This document shows positions 43,090 through 54,907 of a stretch of DNA of 64,000 nt, in pieces (position 1 is the first letter of the stretch; each line of letters begins with the position of its first letter). The notes beneath the pieces were generated by a model. That model ran no database searches. It saw nothing but the letters and a program-made list of their open reading frames with translations, and was not told where the DNA came from. A program made the position numbers and the translations under genes. The DNA comes from Streptomyces sp. AC555_RSS877 (lineage in GTDB: Bacteria > Actinomycetota > Actinomycetes > Streptomycetales > Streptomycetaceae). Where the stretch lies: contig NZ_JAGMUK010000216.1 of the NCBI RefSeq assembly GCF_019049245.1, positions 92,655-156,654 of the forward strand. The letters run 5' to 3'.

Positions 43090-46000
43090 GGGTTGAACGG
43101 TGTGGCGCCGTCGTCGGTGACGAGCCGCCACAGATGGTCGGCGGTGCCGGTGTCGTCCCACTGCAGGGCCGCGGCCCCGGACGAGGTGGACATCCCGTCG
43201 ATGCCCAGGACCATGCCGCTGTTCTTGTTGACGAGCTTGCAGTAGCCGTTGCCGGCGTCCACCACGGACCACAGATGGTCCGCGGTGAGGGTGTCACCCC
43301 ATTGCAGAGCAGTGGCACCGGCCGTCTTGGAGGCGTCCTTGATGCCGAGGACCTGGCCACTGTTGGTGTTGAAGATCTTGTAGTAGCCGTTCTCGGCGGG
43401 GACGACCGTCCATCGGTGGTTGGCCGTGGTGTTGGCCGTCTGCTGCTGGACAGCGCCTCCGGCGCCGATCGAGGAGCCTGCGATGCCGAGTTCCAGGTTG
43501 CTGTTCTTGTTGACGATCCGCACCGGCGGTGTCTCCGGGTACCAGGACTCCAGCTCGGTGACGCCGACGAACTTGCCCGCCTGCGGGGTGAGGACGACCC
43601 GGAACTGGGAGGTCGTGATCGTCGGGAAGGTCACCTCGTTCGCGTTGTTCGCTCTGGGTGTGGCCGGGCTCTTGACCTGGCTGGGGACGGACGTCCACGC
43701 GCCGTCCTTCAGGTACTGGACGGTGTAGCTCGCCGGAACGCGGATGTTCGCGCCGTCGTCGTAGGTGTAGAACTTGACCTCGTTGATCTTGCGTGGCGCG
43801 CCGAAGTCGACCCCGAGGTGGTCGGTGGCGTTCGGGGAGCCCGAGTTGGTCCACCGGTTGTCGGGGATCTTGTCGTAGCGGATCCAGCCGTCGGTGGCCC
43901 GCAGCGGGGCGTCGAAGGTGGTGGGCTTGCAGGTCTGGCCGCTGTGGCAGTGCGGACCGTTGGAGACGGTGTTGGTGTAGGAGGCGAACGCCTTCGGGAA
44001 GGGCTGCGTGACCGTGCGGCCGAGCCAGTCCTGCTCGGCGGTCAGCGGGTTGGCCGCCACGTTCATCATCCGCGCGGGCTGCGCCGGGGTGACGGGTGCG
44101 GCCACGTTCACGGTGGTGTTGCCGGCCGTCGCGGACTGGTGGATGCGTACGCCGTCCTGGAAGACCTGCAGGCCGGTGCCCTTGCCGTAGTGCGTGCCGT
44201 CCCGGTCCCAGCGGATCGAGAGGGTGTGCCCGTGGTAGGGCACGTTCTCCGCCGCGAAGTAGTCCCAGCCGGACGGGATCAGCGGCTTCAGGACCAGCGT
44301 GTTGCCCGCCTGGGGCTTGATGCCCAGCAGACCGGAGAGCACCAGGTCGTTGAAGCTGGAGTGGTTGTAGTGCTCGCTGAAGTTGAAGCCGTCGTAGATC
44401 CAGTCGCCGGTGTCACCGTTGGCGGCCTCGGCGATGTAGGGCTTGCCGTCCTTGTGCTGGAGCTTGGCGAACTGGCTCAGCATGGACTGGTAGTCCTGCT
44501 TGGTGACGTTGTTCTGCGCCGGGTAGTCCTGGAGCAGGTTCGCCATGCCGGTCAGGATCTGGCTCGTCTGGAACGGCCAGCTCGGGCCGTTCCAGTGGCA
44601 GCAGTTGGCGTCGTCGCGCTTCTGCTCGGCGGGGATCGCCTGGTAGTTGAAGTAGGGATTCGTCGCGATCCGGTCGAGTTCGGCGAAGCCCGTTCCCTTG
44701 GTGAACTTCAGCGTGTTGGCGCCGGCCTTCATCGGGACCTGCACGGTGACGGACTTCGACTCCGAGAACTGGCCCCAGCTGCCGGTGGGGGCGTAGCTGA
44801 CGGTGACCGGGGTGGCGGTGTCGCCGTTCACGACGACGTTGTGGGTCGACGTACTGGTGGTGCCGTTGGCGTAGTGGACCGTGACCGGGTACGTACCGGC
44901 GCCGGGCGCGTCCACGGTGAAGGTGGCCGCGCTGTCTGCGAAGTCGATCTGTCCGACGTACTTGCCGTTGGAGGCCGTCGACGCGTCGTGGGTGTTCGCG
45001 TGGGTGACGGCGGCCTGCTCGGCCTCGAAGTCGTGTACCCGCTCAAGCGTCGTGGGCCCGAACGCCGCCCCGAACCGCTTCGGGTCCGTCAGGAACTTCC
45101 AAGCCGTGGAGTACTGCGCGTCGGGCAGGTTGAACGCCCAGGGGGCGAAGCCCATCGCCTCACGCCAGGTCGTCCTGGTCTGCTTGAGGGTGCCGTTGGT
45201 GTTGTTCGTGTTGTAGACCTGCATGAAGAACTGGCGCTGCGGGTCCCAGAGCGAGTTCTGCACTCCGGCCTTGAGCGACGCGGCCTTGTCGTTGTACTCG
45301 GTCGCGGTCGCGGTGTCCCCCGTCATGGTGGCGATCTTGCTGATCGCCTGGGCGGCACCGAACATGTACGCGTTGATCGTGGGCCGGTAGCCGGCACCGC
45401 CGCCGAACCAGTCGCTGCTGTGCATCGACGTCTCGGTGTATTCCGTGGCGTCGGACAGCGGGGTCTGGTGGTACAGGTCGCTGGTGGAGGCTGTGCCGTT
45501 CACCGTGACGTCGCTGGTGAAGTTCGAGTCCCACCTCTTGTACAGCGCGATGAGCTGCGGGAGTTCGGCCTTGATCTCGGCCGCGTCACCGGTGACCAGG
45601 AAGCGCTGGTACGCGGCGCTGGTGATCCACTCGCTGAAGTTCCGGGCGCCCGAGTTGCCTGCCCCGCGCAGCCAGAAGTCCAGGTAGTCACCGGCGTAGT
45701 CGCGGTTGTGCAGCCAGCGCCCGTCCAGGAGGTGATAGCCGGTGGCGTCCGGGAGCGCGGTGTACGGGTTCCCGGCGTAGCCGATCGGCACGTCGTACTC
45801 GGTCGACACGTATCCGGTGCCCGGCACGGTGTAGCGGAGCGCGCGCTTGTAGGTGCTCCACCGGTAGTAGTAGACCTCGTCGATGGTGTTGTCGGGGGTG
45901 TCCAGGAACGGGATGTTGTCCTTGTACCACTGCGGCTCGTCGAGCTGGTTGGCAGCGAGGATCGCGTCCTTGTCGAGAGCCACCGCGTTGGGGTCGTCGG

Positions 46001-46112
46001 CCGCCTGAGCGGTACCCGCCCCGGGCCCTCCGGCCAGCAGTGCCACCGCCAGGATCGAGCTGGACAGGGCAGCCGCCAGGGGTCTGCCGCGTCTGGGGGA
46101 TCGGTCGTGCAT
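43086..46112 (-). CDS. secreted MGH1-like glycoside hydrolase with inserted CBM35, F5/8 and ricin modules
   Basis: This 1008-aa secreted enzyme has a signal at residues 1-37 (AVALLAGGPGAGTAQA). An (alpha/alpha)6-barrel MGH1/GH63-like domain starts near WYKDNIPFLDTPDNTIDEVY with YYYRWSTYKRALRYT. A CBM35-like module (HDFEAEQAAVTHANTHDAST to TGFAELDRIATNP, about 375-500) interrupts the barrel, which resumes at CCHWNGPSWPFQTSQILTGM. An F5/8-type galactose-binding domain (about 745-870) and a ricin-B trefoil (about 875-1005, several QW/HLW repeats) end it. ATG 46112 has GGAGGA upstream. It is divergent from the GH43 gene; the substrate is inferred to be a galactofuranose- or arabinose-containing polymer. 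Confidence 0.85.
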   Translation of the reverse strand: MHDRSPRRGRPLAAALSSSILAVALLAGGPGAGTAQAADDPNAVALDKDAILAANQLDEPQWYKDNIPFLDTPDNTIDEVYYYRWSTYKRALRYTVPGTGYVSTEYDVPIGYAGNPYTALPDATGYHLLDGRWLHNRDYAGDYLDFWLRGAGNSGARNFSEWITSAAYQRFLVTGDAAEIKAELPQLIALYKRWDSNFTSDVTVNGTASTSDLYHQTPLSDATEYTETSMHSSDWFGGGAGYRPTINAYMFGAAQAISKIATMTGDTATATEYNDKAASLKAGVQNSLWDPQRQFFMQVYNTNNTNGTLKQTRTTWREAMGFAPWAFNLPDAQYSTAWKFLTDPKRFGAAFGPTTLERVHDFEAEQAAVTHANTHDASTASNGKYVGQIDFADSAATFTVDAPGAGTYPVTVHYANGTTSTSTHNVVVNGDTATPVTVSYAPTGSWGQFSESKSVTVQVPMKAGANTLKFTKGTGFAELDRIATNPYFNYQAIPAEQKRDDANCCHWNGPSWPFQTSQILTGMANLLQDYPAQNNVTKQDYQSMLSQFAKLQHKDGKPYIAEAANGDTGDWIYDGFNFSEHYNHSSFNDLVLSGLLGIKPQAGNTLVLKPLIPSGWDYFAAENVPYHGHTLSIRWDRDGTHYGKGTGLQVFQDGVRIHQSATAGNTTVNVAAPVTPAQPARMMNVAANPLTAEQDWLGRTVTQPFPKAFASYTNTVSNGPHCHSGQTCKPTTFDAPLRATDGWIRYDKIPDNRWTNSGSPNATDHLGVDFGAPRKINEVKFYTYDDGANIRVPASYTVQYLKDGAWTSVPSQVKSPATPRANNANEVTFPTITTSQFRVVLTPQAGKFVGVTELESWYPETPPVRIVNKNSNLELGIAGSSIGAGGAVQQQTANTTANHRWTVVPAENGYYKIFNTNSGQVLGIKDASKTAGATALQWGDTLTADHLWSVVDAGNGYCKLVNKNSGMVLGIDGMSTSSGAAALQWDDTGTADHLWRLVTDDGATPFNP

Positions 46113-46159
46113 AGGGGGTGTCCTCCGTCGCACACGCCATATTCGACACGTTCGTCATA

Positions 46160-46177
46160 TCGAACGACGTTCGAAAT
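46160..46177. promoter_or_regulatory. shared 18-bp operator-like motif, copy 2
   Basis: TCGAACGACGTTCGAAAT contains the palindrome TCGAAC-GAC-GTTCGA. It lies ~10 bases after the -10 of the MGH1-like gene promoter, the same geometry as copy 1. A partial copy, TTCGACACGTTCG, lies immediately to its left (46142-46154). Confidence 0.7.
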
Positions 46178-46186
46178 TCTGCGCGA

Positions 46187-46215
46187 GGGTAATGACACGC
46201 CCGAATTGAAGTCAA
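46187..46215 (-). promoter_or_regulatory. promoter of the MGH1-like hydrolase
   Basis: Minus-strand TTGACT (46215-46210), a 17-bp spacer and TTACCC (46192-46187), followed by the shared operator. The GH43 gene probably uses TTGACG at 46284-46289 on the plus strand. Confidence 0.5.
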
Positions 46216-46418
46216 TAGGGCGGACAGAACGGGCGTGCACACCTCCGCCCGACATCGCCCCTGCGAGCCGATCTGTGTCGAAACTCTTGACGCACTTCCG
46301 TAGCAGGCAGTCTGATGTGCGCCAGCGTTCGATTCAGCCGAATTTTGTTTGATTGTGGTCTGCCTTGTTTCCCTTCGCGGGAGCGCCAGGGCAGCCGAGT
46401 GAAAGGGAAAAACCCTCG

Positions 46419-47846
46419 ATGCGCCGTGCCTGGCTACTTGTACTCGCCGTGCTCCTCAGCCTCGTCCCCCAGGCCCTCCTGGCCGGCACCGCGCACGCGG
46501 CGACCGTCACGATCTCCAACGGAACCCAGTTCACCGACCCCACCGGAGCCGTGGTGCACGCCCACGGCGGCGGTGTGATCAAGGTCGGCTCCTTCTACTA
46601 CTGGTTCGGTGAGAACCGCAACGAGGACAACTCCTTCCGGTATGTCTCCGCCTACCGCTCGACCGACCTGAAGACCTGGGAGTTCCGGCGCCACGTCCTG
46701 ACCCAGGCCACCGACCCGGAGCTCACCTCGGCCAACATCGAGCGCCCCAAGGTCATGTACAACGCGTCCACCGGCAAGTTCGTCATGTGGATGCACAAGG
46801 AACTGGCCACCGACTACACCCAGGCCCGCGCCGCCGTCGCCGTCTCCGACACCGTCGACGGCGACTACGCCTGGCAGGGCAGCTTCCGCCCGCTGGGCCA
46901 CATGTCCCGTGACATCACCGTCTACACGGACGACGACGGCACCGGCTACATGATCTCGGCCGCCCGCGAGAACCGCGACCTGCACATCTACCGCCTCAGC
47001 CCCGACTACCTCACCGTCGAGACCCGGGTGCAGCTGCTCTGGGCCGGGCAACTGCGCGAGGCTCCCGCCCTGTTCAAGCGCAACGGCGTCTACTTCCTGC
47101 TCACCTCCGGCGCCACCGGATGGCGGCCCAACCAGCAGATGTACGCGACCGCCTCCAGCATCACCGGCACCTGGAGCAGCCTGCAGAACGTCGGAGACTC
47201 CACCGGGTACGGCTCCCAGACCACGTTCGTCCTGCCCGTGCAGGGCAGCGCGGGCACCGAATACCTCTACCTGGGCGACCGCTGGGGCAACTCCTTCGGC
47301 CAGAACGTCAACGCCTCGCAGTACGTCTGGCTGCCGCTGGAGTTCCCCACCGACACCACCATGACCATGGACTGGTTCGCCCAGATCAACATCGATACCG
47401 CGGCCGGCAAGGTCGACGGCGTCGGCGGGCCATGGCAGACAGTCACCGCACGCCACAGCAACAAGTGCCTCGACGTGCCCAGCAGGTCCCTGGACGACGG
47501 CACCCAGATCACGCAGTACACCTGCAACGGCGGCATGAACCAGGCCTGGTGGTTCAAGGACATGGGCAGCGGATACGTCCAGCTGGCCGCCCGGCACAGC
47601 GGCAAGTGCCTGGACGTGGCCAACAACTCCACCGCCAACGGCAACCCGGTCATCCAGTGGACCTGCGGCACCGGCACCAACCAGCAGTGGCAGCTCCAGG
47701 ACGCCGGTGACGGATGGGTCCGCCTCGTCTCACGCCTCAGCGGCAAGTGCCTCGACGTGGCGGACAAGTCCACCGCCGACAACGCCAAGCTCATCCAGTG
47801 GACCTGCGGCACTGGCACCAACCAGCAGTTCAAGCGCGGGGCCTGA
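46419..47846 (+). CDS. secreted GH43 glycosidase with ricin-B lectin module
   Basis: This 475-aa secreted protein has a signal (WLLVLAVLLSLVPQALLAGT, cleaved near AHA). The five-bladed propeller of GH43 (about 30-325) includes FTDPTGAVVHAHGGGVIKVG, YYWFGENRNEDNSF, NIERPKVMYNASTGKFVMW, MSRDITVYTDDDGTGYM and REAPALFKRNGVYFLLTSG. This pattern is that of the exo-galactanase/galactofuranosidase-like subfamilies and not of xylosidases. A ricin-B trefoil (about 345-475) has three clear repeats (HSNKCLDVPSRSLDDG, NQQWQ). It is divergent from the MGH1-like hydrolase across ~306 bp that carry the shared operator. Confidence 0.88.
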   Translation: MRRAWLLVLAVLLSLVPQALLAGTAHAATVTISNGTQFTDPTGAVVHAHGGGVIKVGSFYYWFGENRNEDNSFRYVSAYRSTDLKTWEFRRHVLTQATDPELTSANIERPKVMYNASTGKFVMWMHKELATDYTQARAAVAVSDTVDGDYAWQGSFRPLGHMSRDITVYTDDDGTGYMISAARENRDLHIYRLSPDYLTVETRVQLLWAGQLREAPALFKRNGVYFLLTSGATGWRPNQQMYATASSITGTWSSLQNVGDSTGYGSQTTFVLPVQGSAGTEYLYLGDRWGNSFGQNVNASQYVWLPLEFPTDTTMTMDWFAQINIDTAAGKVDGVGGPWQTVTARHSNKCLDVPSRSLDDGTQITQYTCNGGMNQAWWFKDMGSGYVQLAARHSGKCLDVANNSTANGNPVIQWTCGTGTNQQWQLQDAGDGWVRLVSRLSGKCLDVADKSTADNAKLIQWTCGTGTNQQFKRGA

Positions 47847-47902
47847 ACACCGGCGCCCTGCCCCACGGGCGGCAGAAATCCCCGGCAAGATGCCGGCCTG
47901 GC

Positions 47903-47953
47903 CGTCAGTAGGAGTGGGCGGTCAGTAGGAGTGGGCCGGCAGTAGAGGCGGGC
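47903..47953. repeat. 17-bp direct repeat downstream of GH43
   Basis: GTCAGTAGGAGTGGGC occurs twice, followed by a degenerate third copy GGCAGTAGAGGCGGGC. It lies in the gap between the GH43 and HNH genes. Confidence 0.75.
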
Positions 47954-48024
47954 CGCCGGAGCCGAGGCTCGGGTGGCCCGCCCTCACCCCGTCCCGTCTC
48001 CCCGCCCTCGCCCTCGCCCTCTCC

Positions 48025-48804
48025 TCATCCCTCGCACTGGTCCAGCATCATCTGCCGGTCGGGCGCGGTCACCGCCAGTTCGTACTTGAGGGCGACCTGG
48101 GTGAAGCGGACCGCGTAGGCGCACCGGATCTGCTTGTTGGGCGGGAGCCAGGACGCGGGTCCGGAGTCGCCCTTGGACGAGTTGGCGCGGCCCTCGGCCG
48201 GCATCAGGTTGAGCGGGTCGTTGGCCAGTTGCTCACGCTTGTCCTCCGACCACCGCGCGGCACCCATCTGCCAGCTGTAGGACAGCGGGACGACGTGGTC
48301 TATCTGCACCTCCGTGGCCTTCTGCTTGCGCCACTGGATGGTCGTACCGGTGTACGGGTCGTGCAGCGTCATCGCGATGACCACACAGTCGGAACCGGAG
48401 CGGAAGCGCAGGCTCTGGCCGTCGCGCTGCAGTAGGTCGTTGCGGGTGTCGCAGCCGTTGCGGGCCAGCGGGACTCCGTCAGCCGTGTCCATCCACGCAT
48501 AGCCGAACTCGTCCCGGTCGTAGCCCGTCTGGGGTCCGCGCCCCTTCGTCCGCAGCGTCTCGATGAGCTTGCGGGCGGCGGCCTCGTCGGTCTCGCTCGT
48601 CAACGGAGCGAGGCCCGGCTTGGTACCGTCCGGGTTCTTCAAGGGACTGACGGCACGACCGTCCTGTGCCGGTGCCGCGGCACCGCTGCCCGTCGAAGAG
48701 CCGCCCTCTTCCAGGCCTTCGCACCCCGCGACGAGAGCCATGGCGGCGAACACCGCCAGTCCGGTCCCGACGGCGGCTTTCGCCCCGCCCTTCAGACGCG
48801 TCAT
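48025..48804 (-). CDS. HNH-family (DUF1524) nuclease lipoprotein
   Basis: This 259-aa protein starts at ATG 48804 with a signal peptide and lipobox LVAGC (Cys near residue 27), so it is exported and membrane-tethered. The C-terminal DUF1524/GmrSD-type HNH nuclease core is clear: the beta-hairpin EVQIDHVVPLSYSWQMGA (DHV), then LANDPLNLMPAEGRANSSKG (N-LM) and ASWLPPNKQIRCAYAVRF. A conserved N-terminal block (DEFGYAWMDTADGVPLARNGCDTRNDLL) is typical of Streptomyces secreted HNH proteins. It may degrade extracellular DNA during development or scavenging (inference). Confidence 0.9.
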   Translation of the reverse strand: MTRLKGGAKAAVGTGLAVFAAMALVAGCEGLEEGGSSTGSGAAAPAQDGRAVSPLKNPDGTKPGLAPLTSETDEAAARKLIETLRTKGRGPQTGYDRDEFGYAWMDTADGVPLARNGCDTRNDLLQRDGQSLRFRSGSDCVVIAMTLHDPYTGTTIQWRKQKATEVQIDHVVPLSYSWQMGAARWSEDKREQLANDPLNLMPAEGRANSSKGDSGPASWLPPNKQIRCAYAVRFTQVALKYELAVTAPDRQMMLDQCEG

Positions 48805-48968
48805 GCCGCGCCCCTCCCCTCGTCTCCCCGGTCCCCGCCTCCGCACGGGCGGGGTATGCCGGTCTCACCGTAGCCGCCGAGAGGTCCAGACCATATGGGG
48901 CCAAAATGAGCATTGCGAATAAGTCGGGCGTATCGTCGACTGCGAGTCACCTCCGGAAGGAGCTCTGG

Positions 48969-49151
48969 ATGGGCATCTTCGACAAGTTCAGGAACCAGGC
49001 GAAGGGCAGCAAGGGCAAGGACATGTCCGACGCCGCGGAACGGAAAGCCAACGAGAAGTCGGGCAACAAGTACGAGAGCCAGGTCGACGAAGCGCAGCGA
49101 CGGGTCGAAGGCCAGCTCGGTATGGATCGCGACAGGCCCGAACAGCCGTAG
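48969..49151 (+). CDS. small Rv0909/MT0933-like antitoxin-type protein
   Basis: This 60-aa, very charged helical protein begins MGIFDKFRNQAKGSKGKD; ATG 48969 follows AAGGAG at 48957-48962. It matches the actinobacterial family annotated as antitoxin (PF14013-like), in which a short amphipathic N-terminus precedes a coiled helix. No toxin gene is adjacent on either side, so an antitoxin role is doubtful here; such proteins are widespread as single genes. A terminator follows. Confidence 0.82.
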   Translation: MGIFDKFRNQAKGSKGKDMSDAAERKANEKSGNKYESQVDEAQRRVEGQLGMDRDRPEQP

Positions 49152-49230
49152 GCCGGAGACTCACTGAAGTCATGAAGTCCGCCGGGCACAGCGACCCGGT
49201 CTGGGCTCAACGAACCACCAGGGAACAGAG

Positions 49231-49263
49231 GCCGCCCGCGGAGACCCACCTACCGCGGGCGGC
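49231..49263 (+). terminator. terminator of the small gene
   Basis: An 11-bp stem GCCGCCCGCGG / CCGCGGGCGGC followed by TCCCTGTTTT, one of the few sites here with a T-tract. Confidence 0.85.
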
Positions 49264-49315
49264 TCCCTGTTTTCCCCGCGCACGGCGGGCATGGTGAACG
49301 CCCGACCACCCTGCC

Positions 49316-49371
49316 GGCTCCCGGCTCCCGGCTCCCGGCTCCCGGCTCCCGGCTCCCGGCTCCCGGCTCCC
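49316..49371. repeat. heptanucleotide repeat (GGCTCCC)x8
   Basis: Eight perfect, uninterrupted copies of GGCTCCC lie only 8 bases beyond the stop of the convergent SCO6745-like gene (49379). A repeat this uniform should be prone to slippage. Confidence 0.97.
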
Positions 49372-49378
49372 GCGGGAT

Positions 49379-50275
49379 TCACACCCTTCCGATCCCCAAC
49401 GTCGTCTCCGAGGGCAGCAGTCCGGACGACAGCACCGCGACCCAGAAGTCGCCGAGCAGGTCGGCCAGGCGGTCGACCCCTTCCTGCCCGAGAGACTGCC
49501 AGGGGGCAGCGGCGAGTCGGTCGGTGTCCTGTTCGACGCGGTGCCGCAGTTCGCGGCCCGCCTCCGTGGCCGCACCGTCCTCGTCGACCAGGCCGCGGGC
49601 GGACAACCGCTCCCGTGCGGCCGTCCATTGCGCGGCGCTCCAGCCACGGCTCTCGAAACGCTCGACGCTCGCGGCGCCTATCGCGGCGAAGGACACGAGG
49701 GACTCGACGGGGTCGAGGCCGGCGACCAGCAGGGCCGCTATGTGGCCGTCGCCGCGGTGTTCACGCAGGATCGTCGCCGCGTGCCACAGCTGGAGGTGCG
49801 GGGCCTTGGGCCACTCCAGTGCGGCGTTGGCCGCGGCGAGGGGCCGGCCGGCGGTGTTCGCCGCCTCGGCGGCGCGCCGGGCGAGGGCGGCGGCCTCCGC
49901 CAGTTCGGCACCGTCCGTCCGGTCGCCGAATATCGCGCGGTACGCCCCGTCGATTCCCCGCATCCGCGCCTCCAGCATCGCCGCGGGGCTCGCCACCGAC
50001 CACGCCGAGTCGACATACTCGGCGACCATGCTCGGGTTGAAGCTGTAGAAGGCGGACGTCACCCGCTCGGCGCCCACCGCACCCAACGGGGCCGCGCGGT
50101 ACGGGAAGTAGGTCGGCCAGCGCTCCTTCGTGTCGTGCCCGAGGGCCGCGGCCTGCGCGAAGACCTCCGGCGCGTAGTACAGCACCGCGTGCAGCGGCTC
50201 CAGCAGGTGCCAGAGCTGACGCACACGGGTCGGCTCCACACCACCGGCACCGATCCCGCCGTTGTACTCCCCCAT
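49379..50275 (-). CDS. SCO6745-family (MarR-fold-like) protein
   Basis: This 298-aa soluble, helical protein belongs to the SCO6745-type family of actinobacteria. It opens with VRQLWHLLEPLHAVLYYAPE and has the conserved NPSMVAEYVDSAWSVASPA, PHLQLWHAATILREHRGDGH and VSFAAIGAASVERFESRGWS, then a winged-helix-like C-terminus (RERLSARGLVDEDGAATEAGRELRHRVE). Family function is unknown. ATG 50275 has AGGAGG 6 bases upstream. It is divergent from a TetR regulator that probably controls it through the repeats at 50321-50353. Confidence 0.85.
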   Translation of the reverse strand: MGEYNGGIGAGGVEPTRVRQLWHLLEPLHAVLYYAPEVFAQAAALGHDTKERWPTYFPYRAAPLGAVGAERVTSAFYSFNPSMVAEYVDSAWSVASPAAMLEARMRGIDGAYRAIFGDRTDGAELAEAAALARRAAEAANTAGRPLAAANAALEWPKAPHLQLWHAATILREHRGDGHIAALLVAGLDPVESLVSFAAIGAASVERFESRGWSAAQWTAARERLSARGLVDEDGAATEAGRELRHRVEQDTDRLAAAPWQSLGQEGVDRLADLLGDFWVAVLSSGLLPSETTLGIGRV

Positions 50276-50320
50276 GACGTACCTCCTCGACGCATCCCAC
50301 CCAGCAGCGCAACTTGACAC

Positions 50321-50353
50321 TGACAAGATTGCCGGACCCGCCCGAACTTGTCA
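50321..50353. promoter_or_regulatory. operator-like inverted repeat between SCO6745-like and TetR genes
   Basis: TGACAAG (50321-50327) and its exact complement CTTGTCA (50347-50353) flank 19 bases; ACTTGACAC just left adds a third related half-site. The divergent 107-bp gap and the repeats suit TetR autoregulation. Confidence 0.6.
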
Positions 50354-50382
50354 ATGCCTAGATCGGGCGTACGCTGCTGCCC

Positions 50383-50976
50383 ATGAGCCCCACCGAACCG
50401 AAGAAGACCGACGACGCCCCCCGCCGGTACCACCACGGCGACCTGCGCCGCGCGATCCTCACCGCCGCGCTGGACGTGATCGCCGCCGACGGCCCCTCCG
50501 CGCTGAGCCTGCGTGACCTCGCCCGCCGCGCCGGCGTCTCCCACGCGGCGCCCGCCCACCACTTCAAGGACCGCTCCGGACTGCTCACGGCGATCGCGGC
50601 CGAGGGCTTCGGACTGCTCGCGGCCACGCTCAATCAGGCCGCGGACCTGAAGGACGCGGGCGTCCGCTACGTGCGCTTCGCACGCGAACACCCCGCGCAC
50701 TTCCAGGTGATGTTCAGGCCCGAACTGCTGCGCGGCGACGACCTCGAACTGACCACAGGCCGCGCCCTCGCCGCCGAGGCCCTGCGCGAGGCGGTCTCCG
50801 CAGTACGCGCCGAGGACTTCGGCGTCGACGCCCGCCTCGCCGGCGTCGCCGCCTGGTCCCTGGCCCACGGCTTCGCCACGCTGCTCCTCGGCCACAACCT
50901 GGACGGCGCGGTCGGCGACCGGGACCCGGAGGAGGTGTTCCGGACGCTGGCGACCACGCTGTTCCGTTCCGTCTGA
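50383..50976 (+). CDS. TetR-family regulator (WHG-type C-domain)
   Basis: This 197-aa repressor starts MSPTEPKKTDDAPRR. The TetR HTH spans residues 17-63 (YHHGDLRRAILTAALDVIAA, SLRDLARRAGVSHAAPAHHF). The C-terminal ligand domain carries RYVRFAREHPAHFQVMFRPE, which marks the WHG subclass. It is divergent from the SCO6745-like gene, the likely target. The ligand is unknown. Confidence 0.9.
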   Translation: MSPTEPKKTDDAPRRYHHGDLRRAILTAALDVIAADGPSALSLRDLARRAGVSHAAPAHHFKDRSGLLTAIAAEGFGLLAATLNQAADLKDAGVRYVRFAREHPAHFQVMFRPELLRGDDLELTTGRALAAEALREAVSAVRAEDFGVDARLAGVAAWSLAHGFATLLLGHNLDGAVGDRDPEEVFRTLATTLFRSV

Positions 50977-51021
50977 GGCCCGCTCCACGGGCCCCCGACA
51001 GGGACGGCCCCCCGACAGGGC

Positions 51022-54552
<3,531 letters not shown>

Positions 54553-54848
54553 TCGGGGGCGGCTTTCGTCTGAGGGTGTCTGAGGGTGGGCATCGCAAAG
54601 GGCCCGACGCGGGGACCGGCCGGGGGGTCTCCAGCGTACGTCGCTGCGCGGGCGGGTGCGGGGGCTGTGGACAACGCCCTGTGGACGACGTGTGTCGCCC
54701 TGGTGCTCGGCGCCGGTGTGCGCGTACCAGGGGGCTCCGCCCCCTGGACCCCCGGCCTATGCCCACCCACCACCCGACTCGGTGGGTCGAAGGGTGGGCG
54801 TCGCCCGACTCGGTCCGCCGGTAAGTGGACCTCGGCAGACAGCAACGG

Positions 54849-54888
54849 CCCGGCGCCGAGAAGCCCCCCGTGGCTTCTCGGCGCCGGG
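54849..54888 (-). terminator. 17-bp terminator of the second FtsX operon
   Basis: A perfect stem CCCGGCGCCGAGAAGCC / GGCTTCTCGGCGCCGGG with a 6-nt loop, 20 bases past the permease stop. Confidence 0.92.
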
Positions 54889-54907
54889 CGTCCCCCGTCC
54901 GCAGTGG

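Noticed and set aside
48969..49151. Toxin-antitoxin module
   Set aside because: Only the antitoxin-like small protein is present; neither neighbour resembles a toxin.
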